From Gorsachius magnificus (lineage: Eukaryota; Chordata; Aves; Pelecaniformes; Ardeidae), in contig CM067107.1 in the NCBI GenBank assembly GCA_034008185.1, positions 496,001 through 560,000 on the forward strand: DNA of 64,000 bases. Reading direction: 5' to 3'. Positions 1 through 12,289 of this stretch are shown piece by piece; the first letter of the stretch is position 1, and each line of letters opens with the position of its first letter. Below the pieces are notes generated by a model. It was not told the origin of the DNA and did not search any database. It was given only the letters and a program-made list of their open reading frames with translations. Made by a program: the position numbers and the translations under genes.

Positions 1-817
1 AGCAGCACTGTGCACACCGGGATGAAAACCCGTGACGCGCAGGATCTTTCCCAGTCTGACTTCTTGATGTTGGACGCTGGGGGAGGAAAGAGCAGGAGAG
101 CGTGTGGGCTGGGTCCTTTCCCCCCACCTCGTCTTTGATCTTTTTTGCTGGATCCTCAGTCCATCCCAAGCCCCGGCCAGATCAGGGACCTTTTTGGGGC
201 TTGGGAGCATGGGGAGAGCTCACAGAGGCTCAAGGGGTTGCCTGCAAGGCAGGGAGAGCCGACACGCATCCTTCAAAGGCACCAACGTGTGTTTGAGCAC
301 CTGGAGATAGATTTAGGCTTTTCAGCCTTTAGAGAATCACAGAATTGTTGAGGTTGGAGAAGCCCTGGAAGCTCACCAAGCCCAACTGTTCCCCTACCCC
401 TGCCATCCCACCACTAAACCCTGGCCCTAAGCACCTCGGCTGCCTGGCTTTTAAATCCCTCCAGGGATGGGGACTCAACCCCTTTCCTGGGCATCCCCTT
501 CCAGTATTTGACAACCCTTTTGGGGAAGGAATTTTTCCTGATGTCCTCCCCTGGCACAACTTGAAGCCATTTCTCCTTGGCCTAAAGGTGCCACATGATG
601 AACTTTAGGGTAGATGTACTTGGGTCCATCTCTGTCCCCATCCTGGTGCTCCACCGGAGCGAAACGCTCTTCACTCTTCCCACCCTGCCCTCACCCAGAG
701 CATTATTTCTTTCCTTCCCCCAGCATTACCCCATTTGTACTCTTTCTTTCCACCATTGCAGTTGTTCAAGACTTCCTCTTGTTCTGAAGATGTTGGCTTT
801 TGGGTTCCTTTCCCCAT
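1..817 (-). CDS. C-type lectin-like gene, 5' exons only (left copy of CTL-4)
   Basis: Two minus-strand exons of a type II membrane lectin are inside the window. Exon 1 is 817-730: start ATG at 817, 29 codons plus one base, donor GTAATG. The transmembrane exon begins at 76 after a CAG acceptor and is cut by the window edge. Exon 1 reads the same as the right-arm copy at 49322-49409. The intron holds a CR1 fragment (331-599). The CTLD exons should lie left of the window. Whether this copy is intact cannot be judged here. Confidence 0.7.
331..599 (-). mobile_element. CR1 LINE 3' fragment
   Basis: The left end carries the reversed CR1 tail (agaatcacagaattgttgag) followed by the typical reversed 3' coding region. 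The minus-strand translation has the CR1 terminal motifs [15 protein letters not shown] and [13 protein letters not shown]. It lies in the first intron of the left CTL-4 copy and is mirrored at about 49541-49808, so it predates the inverted duplication. Confidence 0.85.
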
Positions 818-1149
818 CGCAGGTAGAGAACTGCCCAAGGTGGCAGCTCACATCCGCCGGCCTCTGTGGGGATCGTGGCTTGGGCTGTCACATTAACAAG
901 GAAAAGGCGAGAAAGTCTGCAGCTGGCCATGACTCCTGCATTGGCAAGATCTCATCAAGTTCCAAGACCCCATCAAGCTCCAAGATCCCATCAAGCTGCT
1001 CAGACCTTTTTGTTTTTTCCCTCTTGAACACCCCAAGACCTCATGGGCACCAGATACCATGGGAAACCATGGCAGGGGAGCACATTTGCCCTATGCTAAA
1101 AATGCATCGAGGGGTAAAGAAAGACAGAGAGAAGAAGGACAAAGAAAGA

Positions 1150-1270
1150 TGAGGCGAGAGAAGATGAAAAAGGGGGGGGGGAAAAGGGGGGGGAGAAAAG
1201 CGGAGAGAGGAGGGAAAGAAAAAGGGGGAGAGAGGAAGGGAGGGGAAAAAAGGGGGAGAGAGGAAGAAAA
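1150..1270 (+). repeat. Purine-rich GGGGAAAA/GAGAGGAAG tract
   Basis: Nearly pure A/G stretch with two to three copies of a gggggagagaggaaggga-type unit. The mirrored place in the right arm (48718-48965) has about nine copies on the pyrimidine strand, so array length has changed since the arms separated. Confidence 0.85.
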
Positions 1271-3667
1271 GAGACGTTTAAAGGGAGTTTTAATAGTAAA
1301 AGATGCTAAAAGAAAAATTGCAGCTATTAGCTACTCACAGCTCAAAGGCAGTTTAAGGGCTTACGAGGCTGTTGAGGGGTCATCGCTGGAGGCAGCGAGC
1401 AACCTCCCCCAGCTCGAAGCAGTTTGACGCTTCCTGTCCTCCCCCTTGAAATGTACCAAAGGTGAAAGAAACTGAGTCAAAAAAGAGGTTTTGGCCAAGC
1501 CATCTTCCAGCAGTCGGTTACAGCGAATGCATTTTTCTTTCCTTTTCGATTCCTCCAAAACCTCTGCCTTTGCTCGGAGATACTCATCATCCAACTGCAA
1601 CAGCTTTTCTTTCCTCCGTGGGTGCTGATAAAAGCCGATCAAGACCAACCCTTGAGGGCTGGGCTTTGTACAATGACATTTCATTCCGGGAATAAGCTCA
1701 AGAGCCGCGTAGGGGCGGGCTTTGGTTGTCATTAAACAGACAAAGAAAAAAAAAAAGCGCCAAGAAATTTCCCTTCTGCTGGCAAAGGGGGATTTGCAGG
1801 ATGAAAAGTTGGCGCTTGAGGACGTGCTCGGATATAGCGGTTCAGTGTTTTAGGGTTACATTCGACAGCAGGGAAGAGAAAAAGCCCTAAGGAGGGTGGG
1901 CTGGGAAGGGGTGGTGCTTCCCCAGCCCTGGACACCCCCAAAACTTGCAGGGGCTTTCCCCAACCAGACTTTGTCCTATCTCTGGGCAGGGTTTGAGCTG
2001 GGAACCATCCAGACCTGCTGTTGCTGAAGCAATCAGATACTTGAGAAATGAAAATACCCATTTCAGATAAACACGTTCCCAGCCCGAGGTTTCGGTTCCC
2101 CTACTTCAGTTGCAAAATTCTCTTCCGCTTTCAGCTCTGAAATGGCGCTGGTTAAAATGCAACAAAATGCCCTTAGAAAAGACCCTGCAGAGGTTTGTGA
2201 TTTCCACCCCTGCAAAATGAAGAGGCCACACGGGGCCACCTGAGCTCCTGCCCGGGTTTTATCCCTCCCAAGCCCACTGTAGTTCCCAGCTGAGCCACTC
2301 CAGCTCCCCCAAATTCGCTATTAATTCCACTTAATTGAAACAAATCCAAGTCCTTTTTTTTATATAATTAGAAGAGGCTGGGGGGGAAAAAAAAGAAATC
2401 AGCACAGAAAAGCACTTACAAACCAGCAAAAGGGAGAGAAAGCCATTAAAACCCAGCTGAAAAGAAACAGAGCCAGAAACTCAGAACCACAATAAGAGGT
2501 GAGGGCGGGGAGGGGGACGGGGCACCCACGGTGGCAAAAGTTTTGATAAAACTAGCTGAAAAGTAGTGAATTTGGCATTTGTGGTTTGATGTTGGGTTTG
2601 TTTTGGTTTTCCCCCCTCCTCCCTTCAGTTTGCCACTTTTAATTTAAACAATTAATAAACAGTTGATTATTCCAGCCCCCCAAATGAGACCTCACACTGC
2701 CAGGTCGCCCCTGCCCCAGCCCCAGCCCCTCTCCAGCCGGTGCTGACTCAGCCAGCCCCGTTTTTTTTACAGACAAGAAGCTATTTTCTGCAAAACTCAC
2801 CGTCCTGGTGGGGAAAGCAGCCTGCAAGCGACTTCCTGGTGCTGCTTGAATATCGTTGTGGGACAGGAAAAACAACACACTTCCCCGTCAGCCCCGTGCT
2901 CAGCCATAGCCCGGGCTCAAAGAAAAAAAAAAAACAGCCCAAAGAGGTGAGAAAATGCTCCCATGCCAAATCCTGGGAATTTAAATACGGTGGGAAAAGC
3001 CCTTGGGGAAGGAGGGGTGGGAGCAGGGAATGTTAAGGAAAATTCCATAGAGCTTGCTGTAACTACAGGGTTAAGATTAGATTGGCGAAGGCTTTGTTAA
3101 AGAATGGGCAGATCTAATTACGCCTTCAGGCCATGATAAACTGCTCAGTTGTCCCCTGTAGGGCCCCCTCCGTGGCTGGGTTAACCACCAGCCGAGCTGA
3201 ATCCGGAGAGGTTGGCAAATAGGCGTTAAGGTTAAGCAATGGGCACTGCAGGAGTTTTAGACTTGGAGCTAAGGTGAGGACCTCTCGAAACTAAGGTCAA
3301 GGCTTTGAATTTCGAATAAGCTAAGGAAGAACACCAAGCTTTTGTGCCACCAGAGGATGAAGACAATGGCATTTGAAATGGGCCAGACGAAGCAGAACTG
3401 CGACAGGACCGAGGCAGAACATACCAGTGGAGGAAAAATCCCTGCGGCTGTGGTTGCAGAAGTGAGCATTTGAGGTCTGGGGACATTACGTAGCTGCAGA
3501 TGCTGGGCATCAGGTTGGCTGCGTGAAAGAGCCTGTCTAACACCACCCTCCCCCCCACCCCCAAAAAAAAAAAGGATTATGTTTTTCAGGGACAATGAAC
3601 TTGATTGATGCTGGCCGGATCCTGGTTGACCCCATTCCCTACCTCATGGGAACGAGAATTCCTTCAT

Positions 3668-3810
3668 TTAGAATCATAGAATCATTGAGGTTGGAAAAGC
3701 CCTTTAAGACCATCAAGCGCAACCATTCCCCTGACCCTGCCATCCCACCACTAAACCCTGTCCCTAAGCCAACGCCCTCACCAAACCGGGAGTTGCCTGC
3801 CCTGCTTGAT
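3668..3810 (-). mobile_element. CR1 LINE 3' fragment
   Basis: Starts with the reversed CR1 tail agaatcatagaatcattgag and continues through the reversed terminal coding motif (aaccattcccctgaccctgc). It is short and 5' truncated. The mirror copy lies at about 46170-46313. Confidence 0.8.
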
Positions 3811-5267
3811 GGGTCATACGGGAAAGATGGGGCCAGAGCCTTCTCAGGGTGCACTGGGAAAGAAGAAGATGGGGAAAGTTGCAGCAAGGGTGCTTACCAG
3901 GAGATCAAGACATTATTTTCATTCTTATTTGGATGCATTGGGGTTTGAGTCCAACCCATGGTTTCTTGTTGTCATCCCCCTCCAGTTCCCGCCTTCAAAC
4001 TCTCTTGGAAACATGTGCTTGGAGGTATGCATCACTGCTCTGCATGGTCCCCTTTGAGCGTTGGAGACCGTTGGGGCTTGGGAGGCTCTTTGCACCCTCT
4101 GCAGTGCCCCCCCCGCCGCCCTCTTCCCCAGGGAAGCTGCCCACCCTCCTCATTTGGAGGGAAAAAAATTAATATATCACGAAGAAATGCTGCTCTAGGC
4201 ATCCACAAGCCATCATCATCCAGGTGAGTTGGCTGTGGAGATGGTGGGGGTGATTGGTGTGACCCTCCCCCAGCATGCCAAGGGTGGGGGGGTGCTCCAG
4301 CCCCCTAACATCATGTCCCCAGGGAAGGAGGAGGTGGCCATGCTCATCGTCACCTACCCAAACCGCCAAGCCTGGGATCCACCTTGACCCATTGAACACG
4401 CATCCAGCAACTACGCGTCCAGCCACAACGCATCCAACAGAGATACTCATGTGCAAGCCAAGCACCCAGGGGGAGAAATAATCCCTCACAGGCCATGATG
4501 CTTTCCATGAGGAAAGAGGAGTCAAGAGACCATGAGTCGCAAGAAGTGACTTTGGGTCTTGCCGCTTCTTTTTTCTATTTGTAGAAAATACCATCAGGAC
4601 ACGTCAGCTCTCACTCATCCCTGCTCCAGACTGCGCTAACCACAAGCCCTACAACTCAGAGCTGGGTCATGGGGTTTCAGAGGTTCAGGTAGCCCTCCAT
4701 CGCTGGTCCTGGGAGGCCGGCGCTTGGGCTAGGGTGGTGATTTTCATGCCATGAGTTGTGGCAGCAATGGCAGTGGCAACACATTTGATGCCCCCCAAAA
4801 AAGGGCATCAAACTGCGCACGGCCAGACCCACCCAGGTCACTCAAGGTGATGCACAGGGCTTTCCCCAAAGTGAGAACAGGCTGCAAAAAAAGCACAGTC
4901 ACAGCTTCACGGTCAGGCACAGAAGTCCTTGGGAAGAGAATGAGCGCTTCCAAATCATCGAGGCTGCTGGTGCTTTCTTCTTTAGCAACCAGTGTTTTCC
5001 CATCTTGAGGTTCCTCATGTTTCCCAGTGGTGGATCTCCAACCTTTTCTTGGCAAGGAAGAGCCTGAGACCTCAGGAACCTCCTGAGCCAGTGTTGTGAG
5101 CTGCCCCTGGCACCCCAAAGTCCATGCCCACCACTCAGAGACTTGCATCTTGCAGAGGCTACGCTGGTGCAGCAAGAGGAGAGGTGAGGGTTTCCTCCAC
5201 CAGCCTCACCTAACCACACCACCTCTGCCCTTAAAAGCTTCCCTCCTTCACCCATCACTCACTCAGC

Positions 5268-8165
5268 ATGCCCTTGACACCAGTGACAGAGGATGATGGC
5301 GGTAACATCATCATGACCAAACTGAAGGTGAAGGGTCTCACCCTGATGCCCAAGATGATGGATCCAGCTACCGGCAATTGTCTTGGCCTGAAGGGCCATG
5401 AGAAGAAACCATGGGCAGCAGCAATTTTTGCCATTTACTTTCTCTTTCCTTCCCCTGGGCTTGTCCTCAGCCAGCAGCACTGCCGAGGTGAGAAGAGCCA
5501 AGCCTTTTGGGTAGAGAAAATTCAATTAGAGGCTTGGGGGAAGCAGATTTTGTCCATCGGTTTCATGCTTCACTCTTTGAGCGCCTCCAGGCTCATCTCC
5601 CAAGACGATGGCCAGTCTGGCATTGCCTCTTGCCTACCCCAGAAATCAATATAAAGACATTTAGTTCCTTAGCAACTCTTATTCCACTTTTTCTGTTCCT
5701 TTTTCTGCCCATGCTCAGGACAGCAGAACTCTTGGTTTTGCATTTTTTTTTTTGCTTGCGCAGCTGCGTTTTGATTTAGCATTGCACCAGCAAAACGAAT
5801 GTGCAGCACCCAGGGACACCCAGCGCCACACGCCTGATGCCAGCAGCCAGTTCTTCCATCGCTCAGCACTGCTCATTTCTCCATAAAGGCTTCCAAATGT
5901 TTTTACTCTCAGGCAGATCCCGTCACCGATGTCATTCTGAAGCAGCTACGCTGCAGAGCCTCCTCCTGGTCTTGACTGTGATTTTTCTGAGCATCCGTGG
6001 TAAATACCAGAGGGGGAAACCTCCCACTGATACCAGGGGGGATTGGTTTTCTCGCACAGCCCCATCGTGCCAAAAATTGGCTGTTCTGCCTCAGAAATTC
6101 AACTGCATCGCGCATTGTCCCTAATCCTCCTTCGCTCTGCGTGTCCTGTGCCATGCAAGAGAGGGCGCTATCAAATGTACAGACCAACATGCTGAGGAAC
6201 CTTTTTTTTTTCCTTTGAAAACCCACCCTGCTCCAGCCACCCCCCATTTTATAACGCTGGTTATTTCAGAGAAGTGGCCAGAAATAAAAAAGCAAAATAC
6301 ATGTTTCCTATGGAAACCGATACCTGCACATCTGCAAAACCCACCCTTATTTTCTGTTCTGTTGGAGCGGGGCCAGAGGAGGGTGACCAAAATGATCCGA
6401 GGGCTGGAGCCCCTCTGCTATGAGGCCAGGCTGGGAGAGTTGGGGTTGTTCAGCCTGGAGAAGAGAAGGTTCAGGGCAGACCTGATTGCAGCCTTCCAGT
6501 ACCTAAAGGGGGCCCATAGGAAAGACACAACAATCTTTTAAGTAGAGACAGCTGTGATAGGACAAGGGGGGATGGTTTTAAACCAAACCAGGGCAGGTTT
6601 AGACTGGAGATAAAGAAGAAATTCTTGACCATGAGGGTGGTGAAACCCTGGCAGGGGTTGCCCAGAGAGGGGGTGGAGGCCCCATCCCTGGGAACATCCC
6701 AGGCCAGGTTGAATGGGGCTGTGAGCAACCTGATCTGGTTAAAGGTGTCCCTGCTCCTGCAGGGGGGTTGGGCTGGGTGACCTCTAGGGGTCCCTTCCAA
6801 CCCAAAACATTCCATGATTCTCCCAAGTGAGACACATGGTGCTAAGCCACCAGGACAGGCGGGAATAGCTTTCCATCAAACACACTAACCCATAGATTCA
6901 GGCCCACAACATCCTCTTAAACCAGCAGCAAAGTGCCAAATTCCTTTGCAATCAAGACAGGAGTTTTCTCCAGCAGTCTGGCTTGGGTTTGGGTTTTTTT
7001 TTTTCCCCCCTTCAAAGATGACAAATTTAGCAAGAAACCTCCCCCCCCGAAACAAATTTGTAATGCAAAAACATCATCACATCTGAGTCAGCCATGGAAA
7101 ATAGCACCTTCGGCCACAGCGGGAGAAGCAGAAAGAGGAGAAACTCTACTAAAAATCAGGCTCAAAGAGGTGCAACCTTGTTCCATACTCCATGGACCGG
7201 CATCGCTGTTCATGCACCGCAGGACCCCACCACCCCTGGAAAGCACCGGGTGATGGGTGGCACCACTCGTACCCAGCCTCACCAATGAAAAGCTTGCGTG
7301 GGCACCTCACAGCCTCACGGCTCAGCCTCTTCATTATTGCCAAAATACCAGCGATGGATTAAGAAAGTGGATGAGAACGTAACTAGTCCTCCCCCGGACC
7401 TTCTACTATAACGCAATCTTTCCATCTCAGTTTCATGAAGCTTTGTGCAAAGGCTAAATGCCGTGATGGTGGCGTAACCAACCCTCCGTACCAGTAAAAA
7501 AGAGGAAGGGGCACAACCAGTTTGCAAATGGTGGGGGGAAGTTTGAAATATTTTAACAGGAATTTGTAGGAAACTCCAGATTAAGGAGGAAGAAACCTCT
7601 GCCAACAATACCGTACTCTTCCGGGGAATACGCGAGGCTGAAAACTCCCCACGTTGCCACGCTGGGTGGGAAAGAGCTTAATATCCGAGGAACGGACCAT
7701 CTCTGACTTGCCTGTAGTATGGATAAGCCTCAACAAAAATCAGGCAATTTGGGTTCTTTCTGTAACTTGGAGCATTAAGAACGCGTTGTTGTAGTTCAAG
7801 TCAAAGCATTTCTTGCTCCGATAATAAATTCTACTTCTTGGATACTTACACAGGGTGAGTGATTTCCCTATTTCCCAGTAAAACCAGCGATAGCAGCAAT
7901 CCCATCATTATTTCCCAGCCAAGATGACGATGAAGTTGCCTCATTCCAGCCCAAGCAAAGGAGGAAGATGATTTCTGGTTGCTTTTTCTTCTTTCCCCTT
8001 GCTATTTTGTGCAAAAATACCCTCACAGCTCGCTTGAAGGGTTGCAAGCAATGCCAAAACTTGGGAATTGGAAGTACCAGGACACCTCCAAACCATCCCA
8101 AACCCGCACTCCTGAAGCCATGCAGACACAAAACGTGGGTGAAGGACAAAGCGATCTCATGCCAG
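5268..8165 (+). pseudogene. Decayed lectin-like membrane protein gene (left arm)
   Basis: Exon-like blocks in compatible phase can be seen. Block 1, 5268-5487, has an ATG after a TTAAAA-containing upstream stretch, 73 codons plus one base, a hydrophobic segment (PWAAAIFAIYFLF) and donor GTGAGA. Block 2, 5913-5999, enters in phase 1 and encodes a membrane segment ([13 protein letters not shown]), ending at GTAAAT. From about 8029 after a CTCACAG acceptor there is a CTLD-start-like stretch (KGCKQC, then HKTWVKDKAISC) that shifts frame and hits a stop at about 8225. A CR1 (6352-6825) separates the blocks. No later CTLD exons were found, so I read this as a relic. Family assignment is weak. Confidence 0.35.
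6352..6825 (+). mobile_element. CR1 LINE 3' fragment
   Basis: The plus-strand reading shows the CR1 ORF2 C-terminal signature ([29 protein letters not shown]) followed by the 3' region ending near ccaacccaaaacattccatgattct. It is 5' truncated, and one stop interrupts the frame after about 190 bases. Mirror copy at 43137-43610. Confidence 0.9.
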
Positions 8166-8639
8166 AGATGTCTTCTCTGCTGTGCCCCAAATTTTTGGGC
8201 GATAATTTCTCAGTCGGAACACAACTAGTAATTTTGAGACTCGTACAACCCCTTCTCCATGAAAACCTTCTCCCAGTCGTTGATTCCATCGGGTTTTTTT
8301 TGTCCTCTCCACCAGAATGGAGACTTTTCTCCTCTCCACCCCTTTGCTCTGCCAGCCTGTTTGCTCAAGAGCAATATCTGAGGTGGAAAGGACGTGAAAG
8401 CAGCCCTGCACAGCCAACATGAGGTCAAAGATCTCAAAGAAACCTGAATTTGCTCTGAGAAATCCACCGTGTCCAACAAGGGTTGTTTATTCAGTCCATG
8501 CTTAGCAAGGAGGTGAATCTGGCACTGCCCAGAAGATCCCTTGGGACTCGGTGGAGGTGAAATACATTGGAAGGGATACCTGGAAAATGTAAATATTGCT
8601 CAGGCCCGCCTTGTGTACCCAATATCTTTTCCATCTATA

Positions 8640-9335
8640 TGCTGTCAGTAGTGGTGGTTGGGTCCCCATCTCAACCAGGGTGTCCTCAGATGCAGTTCGG
8701 GTTCCTGCCTCAACCACCGGCCTCTGCCAGGACCCAACTGTGGCTCGACAGGCCCAGGCCAGGCCCCAGCACAGCGCTAGAAGCCGCTGGGTTTCATGAG
8801 GGTGGGCCAGGCACCCTTCTATCAGGCCGTGGGTCAGCGTCCCGGGATCGCTCGCTTGCTCCGGTGCAAAGTCCCAGGCTCGGGGAGGGGAGAACCATCC
8901 TGGGAATCTGCCCCAGTCCTTCCACAGGCCCTGCCACCCAGGGACCGGCCGCCTCAAGGCACATTTCAGCATCCTCTCACCCCAAACTTGTCTCCTCTTC
9001 CACCAGGCTGGCACCAGACTCCACAGGCCCCATCACAGGCCAACAGCATTCATGAGCAGTGTTAAACAGCTGCCAGCAGGGTGAGCAAGGACCTCGGGAG
9101 CCTGCACAAGAAAACCATCCCCACCCACCCTGGGGAGGCAGAGATGCAGTGCCTCCCCTTCCCCACAAGGGAGCTCCCCCAGCACAGCCAGGGCATAAAG
9201 CCAGAGCAAAGCACGGAGCCCTTGTCTGGCCTGGCACGGGCCCGAGGTCCTTCAGCCTCCCCAGAAGAGCTCCCCAGCACAGCGAGATCCTCAAGGCCAG
9301 GGCAAAGCCCAGAGCCAGCCTTGCTGTTAACATGT
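8640..9335 (-). repeat. Segment present in three copies (arm segment, copy 1)
   Basis: This part of the left arm is repeated in inverted orientation at 22640-23315, as well as in the right arm (40670-41310). An AATAAA lies on the minus strand at about 8487-8492, just outside the shared block, and could end a minus-strand transcript. No CTLD exon is seen in it. Confidence 0.8.
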
Positions 9336-9346
9336 TTCCGAGCTCA

Positions 9347-9809
9347 GCTGCTTCTGGGGCTCCTGCAGCAGCAGCTTCTTGAGGGGCCCAGGTTTTGGGA
9401 GGACCCAAAAGCCCACACACACAGGAAAACAAGGGCTGGCGGGGAGGGATGGGGGCTTCCAGCAGAGCATGGCCCCGGGGGGAGCCCCACAACTCACCTG
9501 GGGATTGGGCAGAGCCAGCACCACAGGATGAGCACCAGCAGACAGCTCCAGCCATCCCCCTCTGGACCCCCAGGCTGCCACGGCTCGAGGGACAAGACCC
9601 CGGGGGCAGCCGGCACGGCACACACGGCTGCGCCAAGGCTCCCACAGCCAGGAGGGAAAGCGCACCCGGGGGCGAGGAGGGGAACGGACAGGGCTGCCTC
9701 CAGCAGGCGCCTTCCGGAACAGAAGGGACACCCATGGCACTTCACCATGCTCTAATAAATACTGCAGGAGCAAAAGAGCCCCCAGATCTGTAACTGGGAT
9801 GGTGCCACA
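9347..9809 (-). other. Recurrent exon-like block with leader-type reading frame (copy 1)
   Basis: On the minus strand a block starts after a CTCCTGCAG acceptor near 9769, stays open, and ends at a strong donor CCCAG|GTGAGTTG near 9500. Just before the donor it encodes a hydrophobic run (GDGWSCLLVLILWCWLCP) that looks like a signal or membrane segment. Copies occur at about 38388-38830 (same strand) and 40196-40650 (opposite strand), and a decayed piece lies at about 28333-28440. No family was recognised. It lies downstream of CTL-1 and could be part of its 3' UTR or of a separate transcript. Confidence 0.4.
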
Positions 9810-10211
9810 ATAGGGCCACTGCACACCCCACCTCTGGGTGCCCTCTGCCCAGTGACCTTGCTCCACCCAGCTCGGCTGGCAGCAGCTGGTCAAGCTCCAC
9901 AGCCAGGGGGCAAAAGCAGGAATAGATGAACAGTTTGGGAAGCAAGGCGAGCTCTGGGATCGTCCAGAAAGGGGAAGGAAACCCCTTCTGCAACGTCCAA
10001 CGCAAGGTCCCAGCCCAAGCAGCCACACCTCAGCTCCCACAAGGTTCTCCCCTTCCTGTGGGTTCATCTCCCTGAGAGCTGGCAGGGAGTTGGGGCCAAG
10101 ACTGGGAGCAGAGCTTGAGGGAAGGACATCCCCACGCTGGCCTGCGATGGCGGAAGAGGTGAGGCTGTGACTGCCCAGCATGGGGAAGGTCCTTTCCTCC
10201 ATCACTGCTGT

Positions 10212-11839
10212 CTACATCAGAGCTTGGGGCTTGCTGCAGAGATAAGGCCGGATCAATGAGCAGCTTGAACTTGCGAGAAAATTGTTGTTCATATAGATGC
10301 ACCCTGCTTGGCTGTACACCGGGGTCCTGCAACAAGAAGGAAAGACAGTGCTGGTACCATCGGGTCAGCGGTTGTCCCTTCAGAAACCAGCAGCAGACAA
10401 GCGCTGCCTGCAAGGGATACTCCCAGCAGACACGGCTCACCAGGCCCCCACCCGTCCCACCACAGGACCATGGCCCCACAGCCTCAGCACCCAAGGCCAC
10501 TCACGTGTTGTTGAAGCTGCTGCCGTCCACCCACTCCAGGCGCTCGCCCCAAGTCCACAGCCCAACCCAGCAATCAACATTGCCCTTGAGGCGCGAGATG
10601 AACTCCTGGGGAGGAAAGAGAGGAGCCCAGAGTCAGGAGCTGCTGCCAGCCCCAGCCCAGTCACCCTCCCAGCCCCACGCCGCTCCCCACCGGCCCCACA
10701 GGCAGCCCCAGCCCCGCCCCCCGGCCGGGGCAGCAGCTCCCGCCCAACGGCTGCTCCCACAAGCTCCAGAGCCTGCTCAAGGAGCTCACCAGCCCAGCCA
10801 GCGGCCTTACAACTTGTTCCCAACCCACAGACCCCCCCTTCACCCCCACGCACCCACCACAGCCCCTCACTCACCATTTCCCACCCCTTCTTCAGCACAG
10901 CCAGCGAGGCCCCGTGCGAGGAACACTGCTCCTGGCTCCACTCCCAGCCCCCCTCGTCCTCCGAGAGGTAGTAGCAGACATTGCGGTGCCCAACCCACTC
11001 CTCAGGACAGGCCAGCACCACCGCCGCAGGCAGATCTCCATTCCCTCCCTGCCCCCCTGCTGGAGAGGGAAGAAGGGGAGAAGGTGCCAGGATTCCGCTC
11101 CACAGGGAGCGGGGGACACAGCTCCCTGGGGCAGGCAAGGAGCCAGCCCCCACCCTCCCACCACGGGCATCCCCAAGGTGCTGCCAGGGACCGACAGGGA
11201 GCAGACACCCCAGGGCTTAGCAGCCTGCCCCACGCCACGGGTGCGGGTCTCCCTGCTCCCCCCCAGTGCTCCCCGGGACAGGGCAGCATACCTGATTGTA
11301 CACCAACAGTCACCCCCAAAGCCAGCACCAGGACCACGAGCACAGCCAGCACCAGGGCGCACACTGCATGGAGCGCGCACCACTCGCCTGGGGGAGGAAA
11401 AAGCCACTGGGCGTGAGGACAGCGCTGTCCCAGAGCGGGCATGGCCCCTGCAGCCCCACCACCCCCAGCCCCAGCCGCCCCAGCAACGTGGGAGGGACCC
11501 CACTGCCTCTTTTCCCCCTCACACACACAACTGGCAGCAGGAAAGCCAAAGGACACAGAGCAGGGAGGAGGCTCTCACATCACAGCCCTGGGGGACAACC
11601 TGCAGCAGAAGCGCTGCCAAAGACTGGGGGGGTTACGGGGCTGTGTCTGTAACAGACCACTGGATGAGGACTGAGAAGGATACGAGCCCTTTCCAGACAG
11701 CTGGGAGAAGCCTCTCACTTGCCAGCCCCATTCCCATGGGCTGACACTGCCACAGGGACACGGTCCCCTCCCTACAGGCCACAGGGCTGTCCCTGCACTC
11801 ACCCAAACGGCCTCTCTGTGTCCTTTTCTCTGGATCCAT
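10212..11839 (-). CDS. CTL-1: type II C-type lectin-like receptor (CLEC2/CD69-like)
   Basis: Five coding exons join in phase on the minus strand: 11839-11803 (short tail starting MDPEKRTQRGRLG), 11387-11292 (membrane segment ALVLAVLVVLVLALGVTVGV), 11059-10875, 10605-10505 and 10326-10212 (stop TAG). They give 177 residues. The CTLD opens with CPEEWVGHRNVCYYLSEDEG, has SQEQCSSHGASLAVL, CWVGL, the tryptophan-rich EWVDGSSFNN, and ends GCIYMNNNF...CS...PYLCSK, so the conserved cysteines are present. The cytoplasmic tail is 13 residues with no tyrosine motif, typical of ligand or activation-antigen lectins rather than ITIM receptors. Exon 3 has a tandem acceptor (CAGCAG) that could add or drop one residue. 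A CpG island with CCAAT boxes lies upstream. A damaged copy lies at 39.2-40.1 kb. Confidence 0.88.
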
Positions 11840-12289
11840 AGGAACCTCAAGGTGGGGGGATGCACCTCTGTGCTGGAGACTGGGGGCCTCTGCCACATCA
11901 CTGAAGCAAAACCCGCTCCCCTCCCCTTGTCCCATGGCACACTGGGAAGTGCCATCTCTCTGCATGTGACAAGTAGGACATTGCACCCAAGGGATCAGAA
12001 CTGCCGGCAAAGCCCCTTCCCAGCCAGGCTGAGGCACAGTTTTACCCCCACGGCTCTTATCGTCCCATTGGGGGACTGCAGAGAACACGATGGGGACGCA
12101 GGAGTTGGGGATGTTTCCTTCTGCACACGGCCTGGGGCCACGCTTGGCTTCCCCAGATCAGCCCTGGCCCCGCGGGGTCACCCAGGCTCGGGAAGGCGAT
12201 GCCACCACAGCCCTGACCCTGCTCCCCCGCTGCAGCCCCTGGTCCCCAGCACCCAGCCAGCACCTGCGGAGACAAAGGCAGCGTCAGGG

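Larger units (their letters stand above)
1..9809 (+). repeat. Left arm of a large inverted repeat
   Basis: Base by base this arm is the reverse complement of 40196-50141. Paired positions sum to about 49961 over 4.7-9.3 kb, about 49984 near 2 kb and about 50141 at the outer end, so the arms differ only by scattered small indels and one large purine-repeat length difference. The arm enters the window already inside a lectin exon, so the repeat continues to the left. It contains the first exons of a lectin gene copy (minus strand), three CR1 fragments, a purine-rich tract and a decayed lectin-like gene. About 1.4-3.6 kb and 6.9-7.9 kb show no convincing coding exon. Confidence 0.95.

Noticed and set aside
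7094..7175. Possible first exon MENSTFGHSG with phase-1 donor
   Set aside because: The mirrored right-arm copy has a one-base difference that breaks the frame, and no following exon fits.
10256..11416. 386-codon open frame on the plus strand
   Set aside because: It is the antisense shadow of the CTL-1 exons in GC-rich DNA; proline/alanine-rich with no domain.
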